Numbered from the stretch's first letter, positions 35,630 to 46,830 are shown. The stretch: DNA of 64,000 bases from Actinernus sp. WN-2022 (GCA_030867875.1 JAOWCC010000019.1:103031006-103095005), one strand, 5' to 3'. A program made the numbers and translations. The notes: generated by a model from the letters alone, not told the origin.

Positions 35630-36640
35630 CAAGGCTGTTCGCCTTGTTCCTCACGTGTCAGATGTGCTATGATTTTCAACATGGCTTTCAAAAAGGGAAA
35701 TCACGTGTTTCTCAGTTATTGAAGGTGTTCCCTAAAATTGGTCGGGCCATGGATAAAGGAATCGAATCTGATATTATATATTTAGACTCCGTAAAGCTTT
35801 TGACTCCGTTTGTCACGCTAAGCGTTAATTTGAATGCTTAGAATGGTCAAACAAAAATGAGCTTTTCCAGTTTCAGCCACCTAAACTGTGCGATAATTTG
35901 CGCTTTTCAAGAAAGTGCCATAATCTTCAGCGTATTTATAAACTTAATGGTCTAGAGCTTAAGGTTGTTTCAACCGAGAAAGACCTCGGTGTCATAATCT
36001 CCAAAGACACTTCATGGAGCGAACATATATATCAACGATTGTATATAGCTAACTAATAAAGGCAAATAGAATGCTTGGCTTCCTAAAACGAAACTGTGCA
36101 GGTGTTATTAATAGTAAGGCTCTCACGCTTGTTATATATATCTCTGGTGCGCTCACACTTATGTTTCAGCTCTCAGATCTGGGCACCACAGACAGTTATT
36201 AGAGACATACTCCTGATTGAAAATATACAGAGAAGAATCACTCGTTTTATTTGTAGTGATCTTTATAAAGATTTCCTAATTAAGCTTAATCTGCTTCCTC
36301 TTAATTACTGGCTGGAAGACTTAATGTTTTTCCTTAAGTACAAGTCAGGCATAGTTAATCTGGATATCAATAATTAGATTTCATACAGTTAGGGTCGTTT
36401 CCTCCGTGGCCAAACCGAACTTTATCTTATACTCAGTACACAAGAACCTCCCTTTTTCGTAAGAAAAGCTAACTTCTGGAATTACATTCCTGATACTGTT
36501 AAAGCTGATCAGTCTCTCACTTCCTTCAAACGGCAACTAAAATCATTTTATTATATGCGCTTGCGAATGTTTTTGATGGCGACAACATTAGATCGTATAA
36601 AGTAATTTGTCCCAAATGTCGTCGCGTCAACCTTACGGTG
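35630..36640 (+). pseudogene. CR1-like LINE fragment with internal deletion
   Basis: Starts with QHGFQKGKSRVSQLLKVF and KIGRAMDKGIESDIIYLD, a reverse transcriptase core. It then skips the catalytic region and resumes with ELKVVSTEKDLGVIISKD (about 35957-36010), LVRSHLCFSSQIWAPQT (about 36148-36200) and a C-terminal NFWNYIPDTVKADQSLTSFK. Frames are broken. It interrupts unit C relative to unit B. Confidence 0.8.
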
Positions 36641-36831
36641 GCGTGTCCATGTTGAGTAAATAATTAATCATAAGTAGTACTTTTCCCTAAGATACCGTTG
36701 TTTCTTTTCTGGTATACTGTTGCTTCATCGTAATTATCTATCGTATACAAATTAAGTCTAACTTATATGATTTAGTATATTTAGCTTAGTATTAAGTAAT
36801 GATCCGTGTAAAAAGTGCGATAAAAGCCATT

Positions 36832-37262
36832 GTTCTGCGGCATTGAGCCTCCCTCACATGCGTTTGTCCGTGTTACTAGTAAAACACTGGGTGATAATTA
36901 AAATGATGAATATTCTGAAATAAAAGTAGTAAAAAGTCTTAGTTTCATTCCATTTTTATGAACAAATTATCTTCCAACCAATAGGGAACAGCCAAAAACA
37001 ATAGCTACGAAACAGGCACCACTGATAATTAGCAGTCCGAACACATGCGGTTGCCTTTATAAACGACATCTGGACCCGCAGTGCAAATCATAGTTTCAAT
37101 ATTTTGAAAAATTGGAGGAAATTAGACGTATTCCTAACCTTTAGGACAATTTTCATGTTTCAACCAATGAGATCAAGACTTTTTACAATACAAAATGAAC
37201 ACCTTGTTCCATCTGAATGGCGTTCAGTGCCGTTCTTCTTACACGAATCATTACTTAATTAG
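36832..37262. repeat. Duplicated block, partner of 10245-10660
   Basis: Starts with the same TTCTGCGGCATTGAGCCTCC as the partner and stays alignable to the end. No coding potential. Confidence 0.75.
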
Positions 37263-37625
37263 TTATTAATCCCCTGGGTACTCATAGCATCGTTATAAAC
37301 CACTTCTTAGCACAAGAGCGCCACTTTACGCCAATCAGGTGTCTTTCTTAAAATAACCAGGCTGTGTCCTGTTAATCTAAAACTGAACTGACAGATTTCA
37401 AATAATTATCATTGGAACAGACCTCTTACCTCATTCTCTCTTGTATATAATAATTATCATTGGAACAGACCCATGTATGGGGGATTCGTTCTCTTACCTC
37501 ATTCTCTTGTATATAATAATTATCATTGGAACAGACCCATGTATGGGTGATTCGTTCTCTTACCTCATTCTCTCTTGTATATAATAATTATCATTGGAAC
37601 AGACCCATGTATGGGGGAACCCATT
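37263..37625. mobile_element. Relative of the 29640 element, inverted, end amplified
   Basis: Contains the inverse of the internal blocks of 29640-30210, then three full and one partial tandem copies (period about 68 bp) of the terminal region AATAATTATCATTGGAACAG with ATTCGTTCTCTTACCTCATT. Confidence 0.7.
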
Positions 37626-37636
37626 ACATGGAGAAA

Positions 37637-37929
37637 CCCATTACCAGGAGCGTGCATATCCCAGATTAGGTCTGTCCAACAGCAGAACAGATGATGTAGC
37701 TATTTTTAGCTTTGTGTTTCCCACGAGAAGAAACAAAGGCCGTCACTTTTGACCAATCAGGATGTACTGAAAAATTGTAATGAACACGGTTCAAACTGCT
37801 AAAAATACTAAAGCGCAAGAGAACAAAAGACAACGTAATCGTATACCAGAACTTCGCGACTATAAATAGCCACATCGTCTACTGTGCATAGGTACGCTAC
37901 CCATACATTGGTACGCTCCTGGTAATGGG
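37637..37929. mobile_element. MITE of the AGGAGCGT family
   Basis: CCCATTACCAGGAGCGT at the left and ACGCTCCTGGTAATGGG at the right are exact inverse ends. The interior matches 11390-11560, including the ACTATAAATAG box. Confidence 0.85.
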
Positions 37930-38069
37930 CACATTAAGGTGTGCTAACCGCGGAGGAAAACAGCTGACATTTCGAGCGTAATCTCATCGTCTCACGTTCG
38001 CTCTGACAAAGGGCTAGCGAACGAAACGTCAGCTGCTACTCGCTTTCCAAGGGGCTGTCGCAGTAAGAG

Positions 38070-38305
38070 GCAATAATACTGTTTCGGTCGGGCGCCGTTG
38101 TTTTCAGCGATTTTCGTATGAACTGACAAACGTCGCGCACGTGTGAAATGTTTAAAACAAATATAAACATGCGGAAAAATGATTAAGAAACTGTGTATAG
38201 ACATAATATTCAAGGAAGGAAGGACGTTTTAACTGTTTGTAGCCAATTAACAGCCACCAAGCTTACATGACACTGCGCACCACCACGACATAGCCCTTTT
38301 AACCG
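38070..38305. repeat. Interspersed repeat related to 44261-44548
   Basis: Shares TTTCAGCGATTT, an AAACTGTGTATA block, a TAGCCAATTAACAGCCA block and the end CACGACATAGCCCTTTTAA with the MITE at 44261-44548. A small palindrome (AGCTGACATTTCGAGCG with CGAACGAAACGTCAGCT) lies just before it at 37962-38033. Confidence 0.65.
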
Positions 38306-38309
38306 ACTC

Positions 38310-39985
38310 TTTAGCGTAATTGATTATGCCAGTATTTATGTTCCCCGCAGACCTACCGTCTAGTTTTTTTATAGGAACCAGTTATACCATTGTATGTGCA
38401 ATTTTCTAGTTCTATATGCAATAAGTGTTAGAAAGATAATGATAAGGTTCAAATATCTGACTGAAATAACAAAGAAAAAGATAGAAAAAGTAACGGAATA
38501 ATAATGATTTGACGCCTTTTAATGCTTCAAAGAGTTCCTCCTGCAAAGTCTCGATTCGTAACTAGAGGCCTGTTCCGATTTTGACGGCGAATATTACTGC
38601 ATGCCGCAGTGAGCAAGAATGCAAGGTAGTTATTTCAACTTAATAGCTATTATTATTACTTTAGACACATGTCATGTTATGACTAAGAATTAAGCTAAGG
38701 AAGCCAACAAAGATATGGGTTGTATTTATTTTGCAGGAAAGCATGGACCATTTGTTTTAAGCCGCACTTCCTAATTCATACTTAAATTTTAATCCGAAAC
38801 TTAAAATGCAGAGAAATTTTCTCCGGCAACTCTTTATTAGCACGTTAAGGAAATTTCTTTTATCCTGATGCGGATTAACAAACAAAGAGTAGCTTTTAAA
38901 AGCTGTTACTGTTTCTAAGTTGTCTATTAAGAGTTTTACTGCTTAAATTTTAACAAAATATCTAGATATACCGGTAGATAACGGGATAAGACATATATAA
39001 AAGGCTTTCATGCCATTAAGAAACCTAAAGGCCGAGATGAAATATATTTCTGTCTATCAGAAGTGTTTTACGAAAGTTGGAGCTCATATATATTCAGGGT
39101 AGAGTGAGCGGCTCAAATACAACAGCAACAAAAAAAGAATGGTTGATATCTATTAATGCATTACATAGAACGTGAATGGAGTTAAAATGCCGGACTTATA
39201 TTGTTGTAGCCTCTTAGTATCAAATAAGCGAGGTTAGTCTAGCGTTTTACACTGAAAAGTGCATTTCTAAACTGAACGAAAAGTGCAAGTAAACAAAACA
39301 TACCTTATTTAAATAATGAACGATGGTTTTCGATATATAGTAGCTTAGCTGTATCTGCAGATGAAGGGTTCGGGTGCACTTTCCACTATCATTACGGAGC
39401 TATATACGTATACATATGCCACTTCAAACAGACAAATATACGCAAAACAACTGGTTATTTTGGTTGTAGCAGACGGCTAATGTAACATGTACATCTCAGC
39501 AATTTAAGCCAATGAACCAATCATCACACTGTGTTGGTAATAACATTTATACAGCTGTGGCTATGGGTCAGAGCCGGGTCGTGTGATAGCACCGACGTGA
39601 TCCACCGGAATACAAGCAATGACACCAAGAACAATATCAGGTAGTCAAAACAAATTATACTATTATTGGTCATAGCTGCATGAACTCACCATGTTGCAAT
39701 CATGCAAAAAACTGTGTACTAGTTTATTAAGGGCGTCTGACTTCCTCAGGCTATTTGGATGGCTGTTGGTAACGGATTACCTTTTACGGTCATGTCAATG
39801 AAATATTAAGTGGATAAGATAAAACTGAAAAACGGTAATAATAATAATAATAATATTATTTTGACAGGAAAGCTCCACTCACAATTTGTGATTGTCATGG
39901 AGGTCCTGTATTAATATATATTATTATGTATATATGTTTGACTAATATATGTAAAACAGCAAAGATAAATGATTGAAATAGAATA
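38310..39985. other. Upstream part of unit C, no gene seen
   Basis: Portions at 38840-39000, 39245-39305 and 39500-39660 align with 27600-28270. A donor-like AAG, then GTATGTT, is conserved in both units (near 39300 and 27855, minus strand), but no exon can be defined. Confidence 0.45.
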
Positions 39986-40545
39986 CACCTTATTCCAAAA
40001 TGGCCGCCCTAATTTGCATATAGCCAGAAACTTTTCATATTTAGCACAATGAATATCACCGTTTATTAGGATACACCGTAGTAAGCAACATGGAACAGTT
40101 CGATACTGTTGCTTCGAATAGCTGCAAATATACCTGTATTTTCACTGACCTAGAAAAATCATGAAATCGAGGCAATAAGGTCCACACTCATCTCTGGCCA
40201 TATAAAACTCTGTAAATTGAAATCTCTGTAAATTGTTTGTTCCAGCATTCATTACGTTGTTCTTTCCATGAGATCAACGTAATGAATGCTGGAACAAACA
40301 ATTTACAGAGATTTCAATTTACAGAGTTTTATATGGCCAGAGATGAGTGTGGACCTTATTGCCTCGATTTCATGATTTTTCTAGGTTGAAAATACAGGTA
40401 TATTTGCAGCTATTCGAAGCAACAGTATCGAACTGTTCCATGTTGCTTACTACGGTGTATCCTAATAAACGGTGATATTCATTGTGCTAAATATGAAAAG
40501 TTTCTGGCTATATGCAAATTAGGGCGGCCATTTTGGAATAAGGTG
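39986..40545. mobile_element. 560-bp near-perfect hairpin MITE, TA target
   Basis: The left arm 39986-40259 and right arm 40275-40545 are inverse copies differing by very few bases (one 3-base indel near 40150). The loop is 15 bases. The ends are CACCTTATTCCAAAATGGCC, flanked by TA on both sides (39984-39985 and 40546-40547), as for Tc1/mariner-type elements. It has no coding capacity. Confidence 0.95.
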
Positions 40546-40551
40546 TATAGA

Positions 40552-40698
40552 AATAGTCAAGTAAGGGAAGCACAAGAGATTTATAAAGCGTTAGCCGCAC
40601 ATGCAAGGGCAGCAAATGCTTTATATTACGCGGCGGATGATGCCAAGACGTTGATTGAAACAATAGGAAAGAAACAATCACGATTTTATGAAGTTTAA
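40552..40698 (+). pseudogene. Orphan coding-like fragment
   Basis: The plus-strand frame reads QVREAQEIYKALAAHARAAN then ALYYAADDAKTLIETIGKKQ and ends SRFYEV before TAA. It is helical and Ala-rich, and begins immediately after the hairpin element, as if the insertion cut it. No upstream continuation was found before 39986. I do not recognise it. Confidence 0.35.
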
Positions 40699-41075
40699 GT
40701 GGAGTTATGTGGTATATGTACAGAACGAGCCATGAAAATGCTGGACCTGACTAGAATGGAGCTATGTATACTGAACTATGACGTCATCGATCCCCTGATT
40801 AATATCACCCCCTCATAGGCTTGATCTTCACCGCCCTGTTAGTCCATATACTATTAATTATTACTCGAGCTGCCTGTGGCAGGCCCGAGTCTAAATCTGC
40901 AGGCCATTATTTATTTTGTTCCGTGCAGCAAAATTTCTGCGCATGCGTTAAATTATGCATTAATTGTTGGCGCTAATAGATGTCTTGTCATTCTCGTTCC
41001 CAGTGCATCCTCAACTAACTGAAAAATCGGAGGCTCTGGTAAGACACGAAACCGGATGTCCTAGATTCTAGGACA

Positions 41076-41375
41076 TTGAAACTGCGCATGCTCTTAGAAC
41101 TCATTTCCGATTTGCTAACTAAAGCAATGGCGGACCTCATGGAAGCTATCCAGTTCGCCCTTGCAAAGCTTAAAATACAGTTTTCTTTAAAAACTAAACA
41201 CTTGGAAGCTATTCGGGTAATTAGTATCGATAAGAAGGACTGTTTCTGTGTCCTTCCGACCGGTTATGGTAAATCGTTAATTTACCAAAGTTTACCGTTT
41301 GAGTTTAATGATCTTCAAGGATCATCCAACTCAATCGTGGTCGTCATATCTCCTCTCAACGCAATTATCGAGGAG
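41076..41375 (+). pseudogene. N-terminal fragment of RecQ-like superfamily 2 helicase
   Basis: The likely start is ATG at 41127 (MADLMEAIQFALAKLKIQF). LKTKHLEAIRVI resembles the segment before the Walker A motif, and VLPTGYGKSLIYQSLP is Walker A (motif I) of RecQ/DEAD helicases. IVVVISPLNAIIEE matches motif Ia. The frame then runs into sequence belonging to the opposite gene, so motifs II-VI are missing and it cannot be a working helicase. Confidence 0.75.
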
Positions 41376-41860
41376 TGCACAGAACATGCTGATTTTCAGC
41401 TGCTGGATCAGACTGCAGGGCTGATGGTCGAGGAAGAATAGCCCTATGTACCTGTTGTAGGTTAGCAAGGGCTATAGCGCTCAGTGCACTCGGCGCGGAA
41501 TGTGTTTCTCTTGGTCGTTTTGATGGTGGATTACTAGGAGAGCTATAATTTTGCTTTCGACCTCGTTTTAGCCTGGAATTTTGGATCGCCGCGGTTTGAT
41601 GTTCATGCGATTGCTGAACCATCTCACGGAATTTTTCGGCAGTTTCAAGAGAGCGTTTGCACAGACAGCATATTGTTGTAGGGTAGGATTCTTCCCAGAA
41701 AATTAACGGATGGCTTAGATAAGAACCCAAACTTTTCCTTAGGTCGCTGTTTAAAATCACTGGGTGATTCTTATCCGATATTACGGCGTTGCAGGAAATG
41801 CATGTATTTCGATCGAAAAGCTTTTCTGCTGCCTTTTTGGCGTAATATCCGCCATTATTG
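41365..41860 (-). pseudogene. N-terminal fragment of a Cys/His zinc-finger protein of the transposon
   Basis: Minus strand. NTCISCNAVISDKNHPVI (about 41820-41770) supplies a CxxC, followed by an HPLIFWEESYPTTICCLCKR segment with a second CxxC. The region then becomes basic and Ser/Pro-rich (KRGRKQNYSSPSNPPSKRPR). A possible ATG near 41858 is one base out of frame with the rest. The paired CxxC pattern suggests DNA binding. The C-terminus is lost at the deletion junction. Confidence 0.55.
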
Positions 41861-42272
41861 GGTTATAGTCGATCGAAGGGAGATTTTAATTACCTTTCGG
41901 CTTTTGCCATCATACATTACATATATGAATGTTTATTAATTAATTAATCTGTTTAATCATGTTCTTTTAAAAGGCACATCACTTCATTCTTTATTATTTT
42001 CACATATGAATGTTTATTCTTTTGATTATTTTACTTTTATTGAAAGAACACCTCAAAAAATGCCTTATTTTACTTGTTATGTTTACAACGGAAGTGATTT
42101 ATCCACTAAGTGAACCGGAAGAAAAGCGCTGTGCGCAGCACTTGTTCATTTTTTTCTTCATCGCGCAGCCGATTTGGCTAGCCAATCAAATTAGAGCCTG
42201 TTTCGTGTCTTACCAGAGCCTCTGATTTTTCAGTTAGTTGAAGAGGCACTGGGAACGAGAATGATGTCTTGT

Positions 42273-43090
42273 TTGAGGTACGTTTCGTAGGTTTTATGCC
42301 ACATTTCATCACATTTCATTTTACTCTCGATCATAATACATACCAGCGCAAACACCGTGATCGGTAGGCCAACACTAAAATAATTTTGACCTTGTTTTTG
42401 GCTGATTTACCGATCTCGTACGATCTATCTGTGTTCGTTATACAGGTATACTGAATAGCTGATTTATAGCGAAATATAGCGATTTACTTGCAAATATATA
42501 TATTGTGGTTGAGCAGTTATGGGTTACTATCCTCTATCGAAGTCTGAAGACATTTGAACTCCTGAACTGTGAGAGCAACACTGTCGCTCGCCAAGAGCCA
42601 AGCAATATTTAGCTCTCAAGGTAAACTTAAACAAGAAACCTCTCACGGCCGAGGTTTTGGTTCGAGAAATTAAAGGCTTCCAACAATTCCCTTTATAGTT
42701 CTGTAATATAATGAGCAGACTGAAGTTTTGGGAATGAGGGTAAAGCTTTTAATTAGAGATCCAACAGGCATTTCAGTTAATAATCTTTAATCCAACAAAT
42801 ACCAATATGGACTCGTAATGGCTCATCATGTATAGCAAGAACAGCAGATAAAGTTTCACAGAGGAACACAAATTGACATAGCTCCATCACAGGATGGACA
42901 GGATACAACTTATAATATGGTACAAATATAAACATACATTTGAGACAATCATCTATTAGTACTCAGAAGCTGCAGTATAACAGAACAGCAGACTAAATTA
43001 TAAACGTGTGTTACATGAATAAGTAGTGTTTAAATTAAAAGGTCAACTTCTTTAATTTACATACGAGAAAAACAAAAATATTAAATTACA
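42273..43090. other. Intergenic, nothing recognised
   Basis: No long frame, palindrome or tandem repeat that I can support. Confidence 0.5.
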
Positions 43091-43269
43091 TATATACTAG
43101 GGGAGCAGAGAATGACAGTCACCGCGCTACCGGCCACTCCTAAAGACTGCTAAATTCAGCTAATAATTCTTCCCTTTGGTTATTACTAAGAGGATTTCAA
43201 ATGAAAGTGTATTTCATCTTCAATCTCATGTGGCCCGAGTGAAAGCCCAGATGGGCTCTTGTTAGTATA

Positions 43270-43570
43270 AACCAACTAGTGGACTATTGCAAATCCTGCA
43301 TTCTGATTGGCTACCCTACTATAGGTCTATTTGTAATAGCCCATGATAGAAAAAAACCGCACGCATTTTCAAGAAATAATAAAAACATTTCAACTTCAAT
43401 TTGTTTCTTTCTATTATTTTCTACTGTTCGACAAGTTAGTTTATACTAAAACAATTAGACTTCTCGTCCTCATGGGCTACGAGTTAAAGTAGCCCATTCG
43501 GCTGCGCCTCATGGGCTATTGACTTGTAGCCCATTTGGGCTGCGGGTCTAATTGTTAAATAGTCATCAGT
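43270..43570. repeat. Imperfect palindromic region with GTAGCCCAT motifs
   Basis: ATTGCAAATCCTGCATTCTGA and several GGGCTA or TAGCCCAT motifs at both ends suggest an old MITE. The boundaries are unclear. Confidence 0.4.
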
Positions 43571-43650
43571 GTCTGCGCACTGTCTTGTACGAGCTACTAA
43601 AATAGTGTGGACCGCTAAAAATAGACATAAGTAAACTGATACTGATTATC

Positions 43651-43683
43651 CCCCACCTCCCCCCCCCCCCCCAAAAAAAAAAA
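43651..43683. repeat. Poly-C then poly-A run
   Basis: About 14 C followed by about 11 A. Likely a difficult region for base calling. Confidence 0.9.
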
Positions 43684-43771
43684 TCCCCCAGAGATTTTGT
43701 CTCCTAATTTACATAACTTTGAACCAATCTGAAGAAAGGCAGCCTACGTGGTCATGTCAACCAGCGAGGGT

Positions 43772-43940
43772 TGCACCATGTTTTGTTATGTTGCACCATG
43801 TTTTGATATGTTGAACCATGTTTGGCCATGTTGAGTCATGTTGAACCATGTGTTGCCATGTTGAATCATGTTGTGCCATGTTTTGCCATGCTGAACCATT
43901 TTTTACTCATGTTGAACCATGTTTTGCCATATTTAGCCAT
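43772..43940. repeat. Degenerate tandem repeat of CCATGTTTTG/CCATGTTGAA
   Basis: Roughly 10-bp units alternate around the core CCATGTT for about 170 bp. Confidence 0.85.
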
Positions 43941-44260
43941 GGCTTCGAACTCATAGCAGTCTAAAATCGTATACGTGGAGGGCGTGGCCAGTAAACGTTA
44001 GAGAGAGCTCAGTGTGCATAATAATCTTGTAAATATATGTTCGAGCAGGAGGAACACGTAGATTGAATTATATATTATAAAACAAATAGAAGATAATTTT
44101 CCTATGCCCTATAAAAAGTAATGCACTTTCAAAGTCTTGAAAAGCTGCTGACTACACTCGTACTCGCGTTCGGCTCGTGCAATCAAAGCTTTTGAAGACC
44201 TCGAGCGTGCATTATTTAAGGGTTACAGACTGGTATGCGTGTTTATTTGTTATTAGGGAA

Positions 44261-44548
44261 CTTAAAGGAGCTGTGTCACGGTGATCGCAGTTCGGACCGG
44301 ACACAGTTCATATTTTCAGCGATTTCTATAGGATCAGACGAACTTCGCACATGTGGCTTGTTTAGAATCAAAGAAAATATACAAAAATGACTAACAAACT
44401 GTGTATAAACATGGTCTTCAAGGAAAATATTGTGTATTATTCCAATCAAGCATTGAGGGAGGGTACTTTAACGTCTGTAGCCAATTAACAGCCATCAATC
44501 GTACATCGACTCAAACATGTGCAACACCACGATATAGCCCCTTTAAAG
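44261..44548. mobile_element. MITE with TTAAAGG ends
   Basis: CTTAAAGGAGCTGTGTCACG at the left and CACGATATAGCCCCTTTAAAG at the right are imperfect inverse ends. A diverged relative is at 38070-38305. Confidence 0.7.
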
Positions 44549-44713
44549 TGCCTATGAATTAAGCGCTCGGATAAGCAGACGTTACTTTTTTCTTCGAATT
44601 TACGAGAGTGAAAAAATACGTCTGCATAGCAGGCTAGCCTGACTTCAACACTGAAACAAATAATGTTCGCGCTCTACAAATTTAGTTTTAACTGCACAAA
44701 ATGACTACACTAA

Positions 44714-44834
44714 GGCCCGATTCAAACGTCGAATTTTTCAAGCGCCGATCCTAATTAGATCAAAAGAAGCCGCCTAATTATCTATTGTTTCAATTGCGTT
44801 CGGCGCATGAAAAGTTCGACGTTTGAATCGGGCC
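44714..44834. mobile_element. 121-bp PIF/Harbinger-type MITE
   Basis: The ends are GGCCCGATTCAAACGTCGAA and its exact inverse. They are flanked by a 3-bp TAA duplication (44711-44713 and 44835-44837). TWA targets and GG-starting ends are typical of PIF/Harbinger or ISL2EU elements. Confidence 0.8.
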
Positions 44835-44989
44835 TAAGGGAAGGCTAAAATTAAATTAAATTAAATACAGACCGGTAGTGGTAGCACTAGGCTCGGTGCA
44901 CATAACGCCCTAGACCTCCCCTAGACCCGTAGGATTTCAAGCGAAACATAGGTTACTGGAGCTTCATAATGTCTGTCGACCTAAGAGCT

Positions 44990-45320
44990 CGTCGCGGTAC
45001 ATAAGGTAGAAGTAGCTCACTAACATAGCACGGGGTCCTACCATTAACTTGCCGGCTTATACGTATTTAGCAACATTTTATAAGTAACTCGTTGCTCAAC
45101 CGGGAGCCAGTGTAACTCTATCAATAGCGGCGCGACATGCTCAGCCTTGCGTGATAATGTTACAAGCCTAGCAGCTGAGTTAAGCACGTGTTGCAGCCTC
45201 TGAATAAGAGAACTAAGTAAGCCAAAGAGAAGGGTGTTCCAACTATCAATTCGCGAGGTTATACGAATGCATGAACTAGGGTCTTCATTTATGTTGGAAG
45301 GGGGCAAGACAAAAGATTGT
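44990..45320 (-). pseudogene. CR1-like LINE C-terminal remnant
   Basis: On the minus strand the frame reads SRIDSWNTLLFGL, then LIQRLQHVLNSAARLVTLSR, AEHVAPLLIELHWLPVEQRV and TYKMLLNTYK. This is the standard CR1/L2 C-terminal block. It is truncated at both ends. Confidence 0.85.
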
Positions 45321-45511
45321 GCAGGGTCATAGTTCATTAGCGTCCCCTGAACGACTGAACTCACACGTTTCTATTGGCTGATTGATTAACACATTGGAAT
45401 TTCTATTGTGTTTTGTGCAGGGTCACGGTTGAAAAAAGCTAACAAAGACATATAACAAAGAAGGTCTCTGGGTTTCATAACCATTCCACTCTATATTAAC
45501 TATGGCTAGCG

Positions 45512-45818
45512 CAGGAGCCCATTACTAGGAGCGTCCATCCCACATACTAGGCCTATGTCACAGAGTTTTTACAAGTTAGGTTATTTTTAGAATGGTTTCC
45601 CGCTATTGTTGAGTTGCAATTATTCCGAAGGGAATCAAATCACAAAAGCGTAGCATCAATGTTGTTTAGTATAACAAAAGTAGCTAATGAGGAATCTTTT
45701 GTTCCGCCACGATACAATCTACCAATTGGCGGGGAAACTAATCTAAAACTAGCCCAACTTGTAAAAACACTGTGACAACTATATAGGACATATGGACGCT
45801 CCTAGTTATGGGCTCCTG
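45512..45818. mobile_element. MITE of the AGGAGCGT family with target duplication
   Basis: The ends CAGGAGCCCATTACTAGGAG and the inverse CTCCTAGTTATGGGCTCCTG bound 307 bp. The 7-bp GCTAGCG occurs on both sides (45505-45511 and 45819-45825). The terminal repeats extend inward about 75 bp. CAGG ends and a 7-8 bp duplication hint at a hAT-type source, which is inference. Confidence 0.85.
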
Positions 45819-46369
45819 GCTAGCGATTCCAAAAAAAAACAATTCTGCGCCGATGTGAACCGGATAAAAACTCGTTTTAACCTCTTCGATATGTGGTTTC
45901 AAAGTTCAGCGAGGCATTTTGATTTAAAGATCAATTTTATTTAGCTACACTAAATAATAACTGTCACACAATCCTTGTTCAGATTGAAAGTTCCAGAACT
46001 ACTTTGACTGCATGCGTCGACACAATTAGCCACTATTAAGCGAAGGTTCTAGACGTAATCAAGCTATGAATAGGTCGTTTATTCCACACACAATATTTAT
46101 TTAACTCGTGGATGCACGCATGTGCAGAACGAGTTATCGGGTTTAGGTGGATACGAGATAATTTATTCGTCATTTTTTTCTGTGACTCGACGACTCGCCG
46201 TTGACTTTCCGAATGACCGTCCAAGGTTTCGAAAAGATTTGGTCATGCTGGAGAAGATGTATTGACGGTACCCATCTAATACCAGAGACTTCAAAAACTC
46301 AATTCTGCGCCGATGTGACCGGATAAAAACTCGTCCTGACATGTCAATTTGATATGTCCTCGGTATAAG

Positions 46370-46830
46370 TTTGAAACAGAAGCTGGTCGATCTTTCACAG
46401 TACGAAGCATAAAATAATGGAACTCCCTGCCTTTGGAAGTTAGAAAATTACCATCCGTCAACCCTCTCAAATCTTCTCTTTTTAAAAAAGCTTTTATAGA
46501 AGACCAGTCTCAGCTAGACCACATTTAATCCTTGTATATTATCATTATTGTATCTTATATCTATATATGTGTAGTTTCCGGCTTAAAATCTAAATTAGGT
46601 TTTATTAATTAGATCATTGTATATTAAGCAAATCAGATCATTTTAGTGTATATAATTCTAGGCTCAACTGTTAGTAGAACTTTAATGTATACTTTTATCC
46701 ATATTTTAATATTTGATATATTTATACTTAGTTAAACCTTGAGAGGGCCACAAGTTTATCAGTTTGTAACTGTTTAGTGTCACCCTCATTAAAAAAAGTC
46801 TTATTATTATTATTATTATTATTATTGTTT
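46370..46830 (+). pseudogene. LINE 3' end with ATT-repeat tail
   Basis: Translates as a RSFTVRSIK...WNSLPLEVRKLPS block (about 46390-46450), typical of LINE C-termini, then a 3' UTR ending in a TTATTATTATT microsatellite (46799-46828). Confidence 0.75.

Larger units (their letters stand above)
29170..39670. repeat. Segmental duplication unit C
   Basis: The most complete unit: 3' flank, all four coding exons, 5' exon and upstream blocks. Inserted material includes an inverted-repeat element (29640-30210), a LINE fragment (35630-36640) and MITEs at 37263-37929. Confidence 0.8.
40989..42263. mobile_element. Deletion derivative of a DNA transposon with helicase and zinc-finger genes
   Basis: Terminal inverted repeats of about 64 bp start CATTCTCGTTCCCAGTGC at both ends. 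An exact 9-bp target duplication, ATGTCTTGT, lies at 40980-40988 and 42264-42272. Two gene 5' ends face inward from the two termini and collide near 41373, as expected if an internal deletion removed the middle of a larger element. A 9-bp duplication fits Mutator-type integration, but other superfamilies cannot be excluded without the transposase. Confidence 0.85.
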
